Positions 8,252-17,948 of a DNA stretch of 64,000 nucleotides are shown here, in pieces. Made by a program: the position numbers and the translations under genes. Below the pieces are notes generated by a model. It saw only the letters and a list, made by a program, of their open reading frames with translations, was not told the origin of the DNA and did no database searches. The DNA lies in assembly GCA_020445255.1 (NCBI GenBank), contig JAGRGY010000034.1, positions 1 through 64,000 of the forward strand, written 5' to 3'. The first letter of the stretch is position 1. Each line of letters begins with the position of its first letter. The stretch comes from Gammaproteobacteria bacterium. Its GTDB lineage: Bacteria > Pseudomonadota > Gammaproteobacteria > Chromatiales > Chromatiaceae.

Positions 8252-9550
8252 ATGGAAAACAACATTTACGAACTCCAGTACGCCATCGACACCTTCTACT
8301 TCCTGGTGATGGGCGCACTGGTCATGTGGATGGCGGCCGGTTTCGCCATGCTCGAATCCGGTCTCGTCCGGGCCAAGAACACGACCGAGATCCTGACCAA
8401 GAACATCGCGTTGTATGCAGTCGCCTGCATCATGTACCTGGTCTGCGGTTACGCGATCATGTATGGCGGTGACTACCTGCTGGCCAACATCGCCCTCGAC
8501 GGCGCCGAGAGTGCCGATGCATTGACCGCGAGCGTGCTGAAGGAATCTGCCGAGGCAGGGTTTGGCGGCGATTCCGTCTACGCCAACGCCGCCGACTTCT
8601 TCTTCCAGGTGGTGTTTGTCGCGACCGCCATGTCGATCGTGTCGGGTGCCGTCGCAGAGCGCATGAAGCTGTGGGCATTCCTGCTGTTCGCGGTCGTTAT
8701 GACCGGCTTCATCTACCCGATGGAAGGCAACTGGACGTGGGGTGGCGGCTCGGTATTCGGCCTGTACAGCCTGGGCGACGACTTCGGCTTCTCCGACTTC
8801 GCCGGTTCGGGCATCGTGCACATGGCCGGTGCGGCCGCCGCACTCGCCGGCGTGCTGCTGCTCGGCCCGCGCAAGGGCAAGTACACCGCCGATGGTCGCG
8901 TCAACGCGATCCCGGGCGCCAACCTGCCGCTGGCCACGCTGGGTACCTTCATCCTGTGGATGGGGTGGTTCGGCTTCAACGGTGGTTCGGTGCTGAAGCT
9001 CGGCGACATCGCCAACGCCAACTCGGTCGCCATGGTGTTCCTGAACACCAACGCTGCGGCCGCCGGCGGCCTGGTCACTGCGCTGATCGTCGCCCGCCTG
9101 CTGTTCGGCAAGGCCGACCTGACCATGGCACTGAACGGTGCACTGGCCGGACTCGTGGCGATCACGGCCGAGCCGTCGACGCCGTCGCCGCTGGCAGCCA
9201 CGCTGATTGGCGCGGTCGGTGGCTTCATCGTGGTGTTCTCGATCCTGACCATCGACAAGATGAAGATCGACGACCCGGTCGGTGCGATCTCGGTCCACGG
9301 TGTGGTCGGTTTCTGGGGCCTGATGGCAGTGCCGCTGACCAATGGCGACACCAGCTTCGTCGGTCAGCTCGCAGGCGCCGCGACCATCTTCGTCTGGGTG
9401 TTCGCCGTCAGCTTCGTGGTCTGGCTGGTGATCAAGGCGATCATGGGCATCCGCGTCAGCGAAGAGGAAGAGTACGAAGGTACGGACGTCTCCGAATGCG
9501 GCATGGAGGCCTACCCGGAGTTCACCGGCTCGCGTGGCTCTGCCATCTGA
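8252..9550 (+). CDS. amtB: Ammonium channel AmtB
   Basis: A 432-residue protein with eleven predicted membrane segments. The N-terminus MENNIYELQYAIDTFYFLVM lacks a cleavable signal peptide, as in some AmtB subgroups. Family blocks are intact, including WMAAGFAMLESGLVRAKNT, GGSVVFG-type MAGAAAALAGVLLLGPRKGK and WMGWFGFNGGS, with the histidines lining the pore. It moves ammonium/ammonia across the inner membrane and is gated by the GlnK encoded just upstream. The operon ends in the terminator at 9575-9600. Confidence 0.96.
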   Translation: MENNIYELQYAIDTFYFLVMGALVMWMAAGFAMLESGLVRAKNTTEILTKNIALYAVACIMYLVCGYAIMYGGDYLLANIALDGAESADALTASVLKESAEAGFGGDSVYANAADFFFQVVFVATAMSIVSGAVAERMKLWAFLLFAVVMTGFIYPMEGNWTWGGGSVFGLYSLGDDFGFSDFAGSGIVHMAGAAAALAGVLLLGPRKGKYTADGRVNAIPGANLPLATLGTFILWMGWFGFNGGSVLKLGDIANANSVAMVFLNTNAAAAGGLVTALIVARLLFGKADLTMALNGALAGLVAITAEPSTPSPLAATLIGAVGGFIVVFSILTIDKMKIDDPVGAISVHGVVGFWGLMAVPLTNGDTSFVGQLAGAATIFVWVFAVSFVVWLVIKAIMGIRVSEEEEYEGTDVSECGMEAYPEFTGSRGSAI

Positions 9551-9574
9551 GCGCGGGTTCCTCGCGTAAACGAC

Positions 9575-9600
9575 AAGGGCGCCTTCGGGCGCCCTTTTTC
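9575..9600 (+). terminator. Rho-independent terminator after amtB
   Basis: AAGGGCGCC (9575-9583), a TTCG tetraloop, then GGCGCCCTT (9588-9596) running into a T-run at 9595-9599. It lies 25 bases past the amtB stop. The convergent gene ends at 9617, so the hairpin may also stop minus-strand transcripts, although the T-run is weak in that direction. Confidence 0.92.
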
Positions 9601-9616
9601 GTTGTCGGCTGCCCGA

Positions 9617-10672
9617 TCAGACGATCGGCGGTTCCTCGATGACCTCGGGCGGCGCGATGTTGCTGCCGTCGTTGAGTGCGTCGAGGTGTTGTTCGAGCAG
9701 GCTGGTCTGCCGGGTGCGCGCGACATGGAACAACGCCTCACCCTCGAACACCAGCGGCAGGTTGGCACGGCCGATGACGACGCCGTCGTAGGGTGCCTCG
9801 ATCGGCATCTCGGAATCCCCGTTCGGGTCCGCGACCACACCCAGCACGTCGCCCTTGCCGACCAGGTCGCCGAGCCCGGATTGCGCGCGCAGGATTCCGC
9901 TCTGCGGCGCGCGCTGCCAGGTGCTCGAACGCAGCACGGCGCTCGGTTTGCTCGGCTTGCGCTTGCTCGGCGGCAGCATCTGCAGCTGGCGCAGCACGTT
10001 GAGCGTGCCGCGTACGCCGATCTGGATCGACATCTCCTCGAAGCGCAGTGCCTCGCCGGCCTCATACACCATAACCGACACGCCGAGCGCCGCGGCGGCG
10101 CCGCGCAGTGAGCCGGTTGGTGCGGCCGAATGCAGCAGCACCGGCGCACTGAACGTGCGTGCCAGCGGTTCGAGGATCGGATCGTTGATGTCGGCACGGA
10201 TCTGCGGCAGGTTGGCGCGGTGGATCGCCGCGGTGTGCAGATCGATGCCGACGTCGCTGCGCGCGATGATCTCGGCGGTGAAGATGTGCGCGAGGCGTCC
10301 CGCCATCGAGCCGGACTCGCTGCCGGGAAAGCTGCGGTTGAGGTCGCGTCGATCCGGCAGGTAGCGCGAACGGTTGTGGAAACCGAACACGTTGACGATC
10401 GGCACCGCGAGCAAGGTGCCGCGCAGGCGCGCCATCTGCGGCATCCGCAGCAGCCGGCGGATGATCTCGACGCCGTTGATCTCGTCGCCGTGCACCGCGG
10501 CGCTGACGAACAACACCGGCCCGTCGCGACGACCATGCACCACGTGCACCGGCATCGACACCGGGTCGTTCGTGTACAGGCCCGGTAATTCGAGATTCAC
10601 CGTCGCACGCCCGCCCGGCGCGACGCTCGTCCCGCCGATCCGGAAGGCCGCGCGTGTGCTACCTGCGCGCAT
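9617..10672 (-). CDS. Succinylglutamate desuccinylase/aspartoacylase family protein
   Basis: A 351-residue zinc-carboxypeptidase-fold protein of the AstE/AspA family. Metal-ligand blocks are visible: AAVHGDEINGVEIIRRLL (His-x-x-Glu) near residue 60 and DLHTAAIHRANLPQIRAD (His) near residue 145, plus the DRRDLNRSFPG motif. A biotinyl-lipoyl-like C-terminal region follows (PIEAPYDGVVIG). It is the last gene of a minus-strand rim group with rimK and rimB, a common proteobacterial arrangement. The true substrate is not known; with RimK as neighbour, a glutamyl-linked product is plausible. Confidence 0.85.
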   Translation of the reverse strand: MRAGSTRAAFRIGGTSVAPGGRATVNLELPGLYTNDPVSMPVHVVHGRRDGPVLFVSAAVHGDEINGVEIIRRLLRMPQMARLRGTLLAVPIVNVFGFHNRSRYLPDRRDLNRSFPGSESGSMAGRLAHIFTAEIIARSDVGIDLHTAAIHRANLPQIRADINDPILEPLARTFSAPVLLHSAAPTGSLRGAAAALGVSVMVYEAGEALRFEEMSIQIGVRGTLNVLRQLQMLPPSKRKPSKPSAVLRSSTWQRAPQSGILRAQSGLGDLVGKGDVLGVVADPNGDSEMPIEAPYDGVVIGRANLPLVFEGEALFHVARTRQTSLLEQHLDALNDGSNIAPPEVIEEPPIV

Positions 10673-10851
10673 CGGCCGCGGTCCGCCTGGTCAGGGTCCC
10701 CATGCGCATCGCACCCGCATTTCCAGCATGCCGTCGCCGTTGCGAATCAGCGAACTCCGCGCGGCGGCCGGGCGCCGCCATGCATGTTGCGTAAGACCCA
10801 TGCGCGACAGGCGAGGAGGTGCAGCACGCAGCGGAATGTGGCTTCGTCACA

Positions 10852-11757
10852 TCACCCCCGACCGCGCGTCTTGGTGCTGTTCGGTTTGTGGTTCTTTTCG
10901 ATGAACTGGATGATCATGCCGGCGATGTCCTTTTCCGTCGCGTGCTCGATGCCCTCGAGGCCCGGCGACGAATTCACCTCCATGACCACCGGGCCATGGT
11001 TCGAACGCAGGATGTCCACGCCGCACACGTTCAGCCCCATGATCGAGGCCGCGCGTACCGCGGTCGAGCGTTCTTCGGGTGTGAGCCTGATCAGTGACGC
11101 GCTGCCGCCGCGGTGCAGGTTGGAGCGGAACTCGCCTTCCTTGCCCTGACGTTTCATTGCCGCGACGACCTTGCCCCCGACGACCAGGCAGCGGATGTCC
11201 GAACCGCCAGCCTCCTTGATGAACTCCTGGATCAGGATGTTGGCCTTCAGACCCATGAAGGCCTCGATCACGCTCTCGGCGGCCTTTTCGGTCTCTGCGA
11301 GCACCACGCCGATACCCTGTGTTCCCTCCAGCAGCTTGATCACCGCGGGTGCGCCGCCGACCATCTTCAGCATGTCCTGCACGTCGTCGGGCGAATGCGC
11401 GAATCCGGTCACCGGCAGGCCGATGCCCTTGCGCGCGAGCAGCTGCAGCGAGCGCAGCTTGTCGCGCGAACGCGTGATCGCGACCGATTCGTTCAGTGGA
11501 TACACCCCCATCATCTCAAACTGGCGCAGCACCGCGGTGCCGTAAAAGGTCACTGATGCGCCGATGCGCGGGATCACGGCATCGAAGCCGGTCAAATCCT
11601 CGCCCTTGTAGTGGATCGACGGCCGCATCGACGTGATGTTCATGTAGCAGCGCAACACGTCGAGCACGCGCACCTCGTGGCCGCGCTCCTTCGCCGCTTC
11701 GACCAGACGGGTGGTCGAATAGAGTTTCGGATTGCGCGAGAGAATGGCGATGTTCAT
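10852..11757 (-). CDS. rimK: RimK family alpha-L-glutamate ligase
   Basis: A 301-residue ATP-grasp enzyme; the start [20 protein letters not shown] matches the family (three upstream codons are also open). Features include [19 protein letters not shown], the ATP-binding loop [15 protein letters not shown], and the metal-binding end [15 protein letters not shown]. RimK adds glutamates to the C-terminus of ribosomal protein S6, tuning the ribosome and, in pseudomonads, proteome remodelling with RimB. It lies between rimB and the AstE/AspA-like gene on the same strand. Confidence 0.95.
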   Translation of the reverse strand: MNIAILSRNPKLYSTTRLVEAAKERGHEVRVLDVLRCYMNITSMRPSIHYKGEDLTGFDAVIPRIGASVTFYGTAVLRQFEMMGVYPLNESVAITRSRDKLRSLQLLARKGIGLPVTGFAHSPDDVQDMLKMVGGAPAVIKLLEGTQGIGVVLAETEKAAESVIEAFMGLKANILIQEFIKEAGGSDIRCLVVGGKVVAAMKRQGKEGEFRSNLHRGGSASLIRLTPEERSTAVRAASIMGLNVCGVDILRSNHGPVVMEVNSSPGLEGIEHATEKDIAGMIIQFIEKNHKPNSTKTRGRG

Positions 11758-11830
11758 ACGGAGCACCGTTGTGGTCGTGAACTTCGGTGAGCGATTCTAA
11801 CCCATCGCAGACGCTGCACGCCGCGTGCGC

Positions 11831-12271
11831 TCAACGTCGTCGGCCGGTGCGATAAGAGACGGCCGGATCGATGACGAAGCCGCCGAGCTTGAGCGCGGTG
11901 CGACCGAGCAGCATACGGAAGCGCATGCTGTCGCGGTTGGTCAGCGTCAGCTCGACCACATCGTCGAAGTCGAGCAGCTGCAGGCGCGTTTCGATGACGT
12001 AACGCTGTTCGCGGTGACCACCGGAATCGGACACCTCGCGCCGGTCGAGCAGCGGACACTCGCAATGCACCTCCTCGCTGTCGTTGCGTTGCTTCGGGTG
12101 CACGCCGAATCGCACCCAGTCCGCACCCTTGCGGCGAAATCGTTCGACGTAAAATGCGTGCAGGCACGAGGTGCGCGCGCCGGTGTCGACCTTGGCCTTG
12201 ATGCTGGCAATGCCCAGGTCCGGCAATGTCAGCCACTCGCGCCAGCCCAGCATGCGATCCCCTGCCGTCAT
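11831..12271 (-). CDS. rimB: RimB-like retropepsin/ATP-dependent zinc protease family protein
   Basis: A 146-residue protein with a retropepsin-type catalytic motif, [13 protein letters not shown] (Asp29), and the family blocks [20 protein letters not shown] and [16 protein letters not shown]. The family (DUF785, 'ATP-dependent zinc protease') usually accompanies rimK; RimB is reported to act on RimK-modified S6. Its start overlaps the stop of the upstream MscS-type gene by four bases, indicating translational coupling. Confidence 0.88.
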   Translation of the reverse strand: MTAGDRMLGWREWLTLPDLGIASIKAKVDTGARTSCLHAFYVERFRRKGADWVRFGVHPKQRNDSEEVHCECPLLDRREVSDSGGHREQRYVIETRLQLLDFDDVVELTLTNRDSMRFRMLLGRTALKLGGFVIDPAVSYRTGRRR

Positions 12272-14547
12272 GCAGGCGTATCCCCGTCGTGCGTCGCGTC
12301 GCTGTCTGCAGATGCCATGTGCACGACGCGTTGCGGGAAGGGAATCTCGATGCCGGCTTCGCGGAATGCGTCGTCGATGGCGTACAGGATGTCACTGCGC
12401 ACCGACAGCTTGTAGTCCACGTCGCGGATGAAGAACCTAGCCTCGAAGTCGAGCGAGCTGTCGCCGAAACCCATGAACAGGATGCGCGGAGGGTTTACGC
12501 GCGCATCGTGGGTCACGACCAGCGGATGTTCGCGCACCACCTTGTTCAGGATGTCCCGCACCTTGCGCGTGTCGGTGCCGTAGGCGACGCCGACCGGCAC
12601 GATCACGCGCCCGAAGGTGTCCGACAGCGTCAGGTTGGTGACCTGGTTGGATATCAGCTCCGAGTTGGGCACCAGCACGTCGGCGCGATCGAAGGTCTGG
12701 ATCAGCGTGTAACGGATGCTGACGCGACGTACATAGCCCTCGGTACCGCCGACGACGACCCAGTCGCCGGGGCGCACCGGGCGTTCGAACAACAGGATCA
12801 GTCCGGATACGAAGTTGTTGACGATGTTCTGCAGACCGAAGCCGATGCCGACCGACAGCGCGCCGGCGACGATCGCAAGGTTCTGGAAGTCGAGCCCGGC
12901 CATGCTCAGCGCGAGCATGATCGCGACGCCAACGATCGCGTAGCTGGTCAACGACACGATCGACTGGCGTGCGCCGGAGTCGAGGGTCGTCCGGGTCAGC
13001 CAGCGTTCACCGAGCTGATGGCGCAGCCAGCGCGCCAGTGCCACGAGCAGGAAAAACGACAGTGCGGCGAGAAAGAGCTTCGACGGCACGATGTGCACGG
13101 CGCCGACCGTGAAGCCTTCGTGCAGCACGTCGCGCAGCGTCGCTGTGTCGGAATCGGACACCTGCCACGAGAACAGCAGCCAATAGCCGAGCCCGACCAG
13201 GGTCAGGACGCGCAGCAGCCAGGCAACGATGCCGATTCCGGGAACGGCTTCACCCTGGCCATAACCCAACCACTGGCGCAGCGGTGACTGCGATTCGGTG
13301 TCACTCGGTCGCAGCTGGTTGACGACCTGGCCGAGTGACGACATGAACAGCCAGGTCAGGAAGGCGCCGGCCGCGGTGCCGTAAATGCCGAGGGTGAGCA
13401 GTTGGCCAAGATTGCGGTAGCCGATCCAGTCCGCGACAGGCCCCGCCAGCAAACCGAATGCCACAGGCAGGCGCAGGCTGCGCACGACAGCGAGTTCCTC
13501 GCGACGGCTCAGTCTGAGCAGCAACCACAGCGCCACGGTCGCGACCAGCAGCAGGTAGCCGGCGCGTAACAGCTGCAGGGCATCCGAGGGGACATAGGCC
13601 TCCGCCTTGGTCAGATACAGCGCCGATGCGGCCAGAACCAGGAACATCAATAGCCGCGCCGGAAGGCCCTCGGCGCAGCGTTGCATGCCCTGGCAGACCA
13701 GAATCTGTATGAGTGGTGCGACGGCGGCCGAGACCAACAGGGCGCCGAGGATCGCAGCCGGTGGTACGGCGCCCGCGACATGCAGCGTGACGATCAGTGC
13801 CAGCGTGCCGGCGATCACCGGTACGCGCAGGCTGTACATTCGCGCTAGCACCGCACTGTTCGGCAATCGCGCGGCATCGTCGCCCGGCGTCACGTCGAAC
13901 CTGCTGCGCAGCGTGGCCGACAACATCAACGCAATCGGCAAAAGCACCACCAGCAACACAAGCCCGATTCCGACGGCCGGCCAGGGTTCGAAACTGAGCG
14001 TGCGCTGTCTGTCACCTGAAAAGCCGTTGACGACGGCTTCGCTGAATGCGGTCCAGATCGGACGTTCCCGGTTGAGCAATTGCCGAGACAACATGTCACG
14101 ACGCTGCTGCGCGACGCCATCGCGGATGTCACGCGCCCCGATCGACAACAGGCGACATACCGCCAACTGGCCCTCGGCCGCCTTCTGTTCCGCCTCGAAT
14201 TTTTGCCGGACCTCGCGGATATCGCCGGCTGCGGTCGACGGTGCATCGCCGAGCGCGCCGAGCCGTTCCTTGACGCTCTGCAGGCGGCTGCCGAAGTCGG
14301 TCACACATTTTTCGGCGCGATCGCGGATTGTTCCGGCCTCGTCCTGCACTGCCAGCATGGACTTGTCATCGGGCGCCGCCTGCTGCCAGCCCTGGATCAT
14401 GCCCGACAGTGCCTTGACCCGTTCGACGGCTTCGGACGACCACCGCTCGGTTGCCTTGTCGTCGTCGCGCACGTCGGCCGCCGGCGACGAGGCCGCAACG
14501 CACATCACCGCGGCGAGCAGCATCAGTTGGGGGATACATCTGCGCAT
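12268..14547 (-). CDS. Large MscS-family mechanosensitive channel
   Basis: A 759-residue protein: a signal peptide ([20 protein letters not shown]), a periplasmic helical region (~25-190), several transmembrane segments (~200-545), then the MscS core with [20 protein letters not shown] near residue 570 and [20 protein letters not shown] following. The C-terminal beta/alpha domain matches the MscS vestibule ([15 protein letters not shown]). Length and layout resemble MscK/YbdG-like long homologues. It opens under membrane tension in hypo-osmotic shock. It is the first gene of the rim group and overlaps rimB by four bases. Confidence 0.9.
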   Translation of the reverse strand: MRRCIPQLMLLAAVMCVAASSPAADVRDDDKATERWSSEAVERVKALSGMIQGWQQAAPDDKSMLAVQDEAGTIRDRAEKCVTDFGSRLQSVKERLGALGDAPSTAAGDIREVRQKFEAEQKAAEGQLAVCRLLSIGARDIRDGVAQQRRDMLSRQLLNRERPIWTAFSEAVVNGFSGDRQRTLSFEPWPAVGIGLVLLVVLLPIALMLSATLRSRFDVTPGDDAARLPNSAVLARMYSLRVPVIAGTLALIVTLHVAGAVPPAAILGALLVSAAVAPLIQILVCQGMQRCAEGLPARLLMFLVLAASALYLTKAEAYVPSDALQLLRAGYLLLVATVALWLLLRLSRREELAVVRSLRLPVAFGLLAGPVADWIGYRNLGQLLTLGIYGTAAGAFLTWLFMSSLGQVVNQLRPSDTESQSPLRQWLGYGQGEAVPGIGIVAWLLRVLTLVGLGYWLLFSWQVSDSDTATLRDVLHEGFTVGAVHIVPSKLFLAALSFFLLVALARWLRHQLGERWLTRTTLDSGARQSIVSLTSYAIVGVAIMLALSMAGLDFQNLAIVAGALSVGIGFGLQNIVNNFVSGLILLFERPVRPGDWVVVGGTEGYVRRVSIRYTLIQTFDRADVLVPNSELISNQVTNLTLSDTFGRVIVPVGVAYGTDTRKVRDILNKVVREHPLVVTHDARVNPPRILFMGFGDSSLDFEARFFIRDVDYKLSVRSDILYAIDDAFREAGIEIPFPQRVVHMASADSDATHDGDTPA

Positions 14548-14629
14548 GGGTCGACGTGGCCTGCTGGCGGTCCTGGTTCGGTGGATCGTACGTGTCGGGG
14601 CTGGACAGTATCCGGGATATCATAGACAC

Positions 14630-15115
14630 ATGAAAACACCCCGGCTCTCGCGCCTCGTGCAGACGTTGCTGCTGGCCTGTCTCGGAACCGGCGTCACCGC
14701 CGTTGCCGGCGAGGTTTACCGTTGGACCGATGCCGGCGGCCAGGTGCATTTCGAGCAGGGTCCGCCGCGCGACCGCGACGCACAGCGGCTCGATATGCAC
14801 GAATCGCGGCCACGTGCGGAACGCACCGATCCGCCGTTGGCCGAGCGGCGCGACCGCCAGCAGCGCCTGCTCGAGTCATTCGAGTACGAACGTGACCGCA
14901 AACGTGCGGCGGCATTGCGCGAACGCTCGCGGCAAAACCGCAATGCCGGTTATTGCGATGAACTCAGGTTGCAATGGCGCCGCCTGAATCACCCGGGACC
15001 GATCTTTCACACACGTGCCGACGGCGGCCGCGACTACCTCAGCGATGCCCAGCGCGAGGGCGAGAAGGACAAGTTGCGGCCCGCCTATCGCGAGGCCTGC
15101 GGCGAGGAGCCGTGA
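14630..15115 (+). CDS. DUF4124 domain exported protein
   Basis: A 161-residue protein starting MKTPRLSRLVQTLLLACLG with a signal peptide (ending near VAG). It then shows the DUF4124 signature EVYRWTDAGGQVHFEQGPPR, followed by a highly charged Arg/Glu helical region with a likely coiled coil. The function of the family is unknown; members are periplasmic. A much longer in-frame extension upstream is antisense to the MscS gene and is not real. The next gene overlaps the stop (GTGA). Confidence 0.85.
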   Translation: MKTPRLSRLVQTLLLACLGTGVTAVAGEVYRWTDAGGQVHFEQGPPRDRDAQRLDMHESRPRAERTDPPLAERRDRQQRLLESFEYERDRKRAAALRERSRQNRNAGYCDELRLQWRRLNHPGPIFHTRADGGRDYLSDAQREGEKDKLRPAYREACGEEP

Positions 15116-15771
15116 GCGCACCCGGATCCGGCGCTGCGTGGGCCATCCTGATGCATGGCATGGCGCAGACCTCGTGGTCGATGGCGCTGTTGGCCCGCGA
15201 TCTGCGGAGAGACGGCCATCGCGTGCGCAACCTCGGTTACCCGACCCGGCCGTACGACGTGGCGCAACTCAGCGAGCGCTACCTTGCACCGGCGATCGAT
15301 GCATGCGGCGGCGGACTGCCGGTGCACCTGGTCACGCACTCGCTGGGCGGCATCATCGCGCGCCAGTATTTGCAGCGGTCCCGCCTGCCGGCGGGCAGTC
15401 GGGTCGTGATGCTGGCGCCGCCGAACCACGGCAGCGAGGTCGCCGACTTCGTGCGTCACTGGCGCGTGTATCGGTGGTGGATGGGCCAGGTCGGTCAGCA
15501 GCTCGGCACCGGCCCGGACGGTATCGTCCACCATCTGCGTCCGGTCGACGCCCAGATCGGCATCATCGCCGGCAACCGCACGCTGCAGCCGTGGTTCTCG
15601 CGGCTTATCCCCGGCGACGACGACGGCGCGGTATCGGTAGCGAGTACACGCCTTGATGAGATGCGCGATTTCGTCGTCGTCAGCGCGAGTCACACGCTGA
15701 TCATGTTCAATCGCCAGGCGCGCTCACAGGTGCGGCATTTTCTCCGCGAGGGGGCGTTTCATCACGGATAG
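15112..15771 (+). CDS. Alpha/beta hydrolase, triacylglycerol-lipase-like
   Basis: A 219-residue protein. The GTG start at 15112 overlaps the previous stop and gives VSAPGSGAAWAILMHGMAQT. The oxyanion region LMHGMAQTSWSM and the nucleophile elbow LVTHSLGGIIARQYL are visible, with the serine near residue 80; a late Asp (DDDGAV) and His (SASHTLIM) complete a plausible triad. It is cytosolic by sequence and resembles the short esterase/lipase family near EstA/LipA-type proteins. The substrate is unknown. It is probably co-transcribed with the DUF4124 gene. Confidence 0.85.
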   Translation: MSAPGSGAAWAILMHGMAQTSWSMALLARDLRRDGHRVRNLGYPTRPYDVAQLSERYLAPAIDACGGGLPVHLVTHSLGGIIARQYLQRSRLPAGSRVVMLAPPNHGSEVADFVRHWRVYRWWMGQVGQQLGTGPDGIVHHLRPVDAQIGIIAGNRTLQPWFSRLIPGDDDGAVSVASTRLDEMRDFVVVSASHTLIMFNRQARSQVRHFLREGAFHHG

Positions 15772-15912
15772 GACGCCCGAGTCGGTGGCAGGTCGGACCC
15801 ATGCGCGCCGGTGTCGCCGGTCTGCAGGGTGATAGCGCGGGTCCCGGCGGCACGTCATCACCGCCGGTCGCTCGCAGCGCACCGGCACCTCCGTCCACGT
15901 CGAAACGCGGTG

Positions 15913-16791
15913 TCAACAGGACGCCAGCAGCGTCTGCATCATGCGTTCCGCCTGGCCCGCGTAACCACCACCGAACAGATTCAGGTGATTGAGCACGTGG
16001 TAAAGGTTGTACAGCTCCCTGCGAACGCGGTAGCCGCCGTCGAGCGGCCAGGCCTCGCGGTAGGCGGCGTAGAAGTCGGCACTGAATCCGCCGAACAGCT
16101 CGGTCATTGCCAGCTCCGCCTCGCGGTCGCCGTAGTAGGTCGCCGGGTCGTAGATCACCGGTGTGCCGGCGGTGTCGAACGAAAGATTGCCGCCCCACAG
16201 GTCGCCGTGCAGCAGTGCTGGACGCGGCGCGTGGTCTACCAGCACCGCGAACCGCGACAGCAGATGCTCGCCAAGCGACTGCAGCCGCCCCCCGTGGCCG
16301 TTGCGCGCGGCCAGGTCGAGCTGGAAGCCGAGACGCTGCTCGCGCCAGAAGTCGATCCAGTCGTCATGCCATGCATTCGGCTGCGGCGTGGCACCGATCG
16401 TGTTGTCGCGCGACCAGCCGAAGGCATCGGCGGAATGTCTGTGCATCGCCGCCAGTTGACGACCGGCGACGCGCCAGCCTTGCGCGCCATTGCGACCGAA
16501 CGCGATGTGCTGCATGACGATGAAGGCGGTGTTGCCGCTGATGCCGGTGCACAGTGGGCGCGGCACGCGCAGCGTGCCGCTGTCCGCCAGTGCGTCCAGG
16601 CCGGCGGCCTCGGCCTCGAACATGTCGAGCCGGTCGGCGCTGTTGGTCTTGACGAACCAGTCGTGTACGCCATCGCCGAGACGAAACGCGCTGTTGATGC
16701 AGCCGCCACCCAGACTGCCGGGTGAACCCGGTGCGAACGGTGTGCCGCTGGCGTCGCCGATCGCGCGGGCGATGTCGTCCCACAGACTCAC
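15913..16791 (-). CDS. Fructosamine kinase family protein
   Basis: A 292-residue kinase-like protein beginning at the GTG that overlaps the upstream HNH stop (GTGA). The catalytic block LLHGDLWGGNLSFD near residue 195 and the metal-binding VIYDPATYYGDREAELAMTE are classic for fructosamine kinase/Fn3K-like enzymes. C-terminal NLYHVLNHLNLFGGGY also fits. The family phosphorylates ketosamines formed by glycation, a repair role. Length is standard. The Met at the front of the longer open frame belongs to the HNH gene region and is rejected. Confidence 0.93.
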   Translation of the reverse strand: MSLWDDIARAIGDASGTPFAPGSPGSLGGGCINSAFRLGDGVHDWFVKTNSADRLDMFEAEAAGLDALADSGTLRVPRPLCTGISGNTAFIVMQHIAFGRNGAQGWRVAGRQLAAMHRHSADAFGWSRDNTIGATPQPNAWHDDWIDFWREQRLGFQLDLAARNGHGGRLQSLGEHLLSRFAVLVDHAPRPALLHGDLWGGNLSFDTAGTPVIYDPATYYGDREAELAMTELFGGFSADFYAAYREAWPLDGGYRVRRELYNLYHVLNHLNLFGGGYAGQAERMMQTLLASC

Positions 16792-17393
16792 GAAGGGCGG
16801 ATGCTGCGCTGTACGCGCTCCCTGAGCGGGCTCGAGCGGGGGAAATGCGCGCGCAGGAACGCCATCTGGTCGGCGAGGACGTTGCGTCCCTGCAGATAGA
16901 TGTATTCGGCGTGGGTCGGCGCGAAGGGCACGGCGAGCAGTTCCATGTCGGCCTGTTCGGGTGTCTGCCCGGCCTTGTGGTTGTTGCAGCGGGTGCACGC
17001 GGTCACGACGTTGGTCCATAGATCGAGACCGCCCTGGCTGACCGGCGTGACATGGTCGCGCGACAGATTGCGGGCACCGAACGACAACCCGCAGTACATG
17101 CACATGTGGTCGTCGCGCTGGAACAGCGTGCGGTTGCTGAGCGGCGGCGTGTAGCCCGAACGCACCTGGTGGTTGCCGAACGTCGCGACGATCGAGTTGA
17201 TCTCGATGCGGCTGCGCAGGCGCGTGATCGCGTTGATACCGCCCCGCAGCGTGAACAGCGGCTCACCGCATACATAGGCGATCATGCCGAGAAAATGCAG
17301 CCGCGCCGCCTGGCGGAAATCGATCCACTCCAGTGGCATACCGGACGCGTCGGTGCGCAGAATCTGTTGCCGGAGGCCGGGGATCGTGGTCAC
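16788..17393 (-). CDS. HNH endonuclease
   Basis: A 201-residue protein from a GTG at 17391; an ATG at 17337-17339 (MPLEWIDFRQAARLHFLGM) would give 183 residues and is possible. The HNH core is intact: MCMYCGLSF, then SRDHVTPVSQGGLDLWTNVV, then TACTRCNNHKAG, with CxxC pairs for zinc and the catalytic His. The Pro-rich tail region (PFAPTHAEYIYLQGRNVL) is shared by a widespread gammaproteobacterial family with no known target. It is coupled to the fructosamine kinase gene by a four-base overlap. Confidence 0.9.
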   Translation of the reverse strand: MTTIPGLRQQILRTDASGMPLEWIDFRQAARLHFLGMIAYVCGEPLFTLRGGINAITRLRSRIEINSIVATFGNHQVRSGYTPPLSNRTLFQRDDHMCMYCGLSFGARNLSRDHVTPVSQGGLDLWTNVVTACTRCNNHKAGQTPEQADMELLAVPFAPTHAEYIYLQGRNVLADQMAFLRAHFPRSSPLRERVQRSIRPS

Positions 17394-17736
17394 GTGCGTG
17401 TCCGCTCCGCTGTTTGCCGGGCGGTTTCGCGGTCGGCCGTGCCGGGCGCGCGCCGGTCAGCGGACCCGGCGTGGGTGTGCACGCCGAGCCGGCCGGTGAC
17501 TCGGGGGGCGCGGACCGGGTCTGCGAGACTGTCACTCAGAGTCGGGTTCGGCACTGGGATTCCAAGGTTGCATGCCGGCGGGAGGCGCATTCTCCCGGTC
17601 GCGGCCTCGCCGGGTTATGGCATAAATGGCCGCGCGCCTTCAAGTGCCCGAATTCGACCGGTGTGCTCGCCGCACGCCGACCGAGCGTGGCCCGCTGATG
17701 GCCGGTCGGCACAGCAGCGGCTGCGTGGGGGTTGAC

Positions 17737-17948
17737 TTATGCACACGGCGGTGGTTAGGGACGGGATTCCAGGTGTCAGATATGTGACGGTCTTTCAGAA
17801 TCTGCTGATATGTATTAAGTGTCTGCTTTAACAAGAAAAAATGATTTTGGCCATTTATTGCACAATCCGTCGCGTGCCGGCCTGCGCACGGGGTTGGCGG
17901 CCGATCCGCAAAGTTCTTCCACAGAGTTATCCACAAGAACTGTGGATT
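17737..17948 (+). promoter_or_regulatory. DnaA-box-like sites in the priA upstream region
   Basis: The 553-base gap 17394-17946 holds no gene. In its AT-richer half are TTATGCACA at 17737-17745 and TTATCCACA at 17927-17935, both fits to the DnaA-box consensus TTATNCACA, and a reverse half-match TGTGGATT at 17941-17948. Short inverted repeats (AGTTCTT/AAGAACT at 17912-17918 and 17935-17941; CCACAG/CTGTGG at 17919-17924 and 17940-17945) surround the last box. They may allow DnaA control of priA. Whether they are functional is unproven. Confidence 0.4.

Noticed and set aside
13607..14629. An N-terminal extension of the DUF4124 protein to 502 residues
   Set aside because: The extension is antisense to the MscS gene, and a signal peptide starts at the ATG at 14630.
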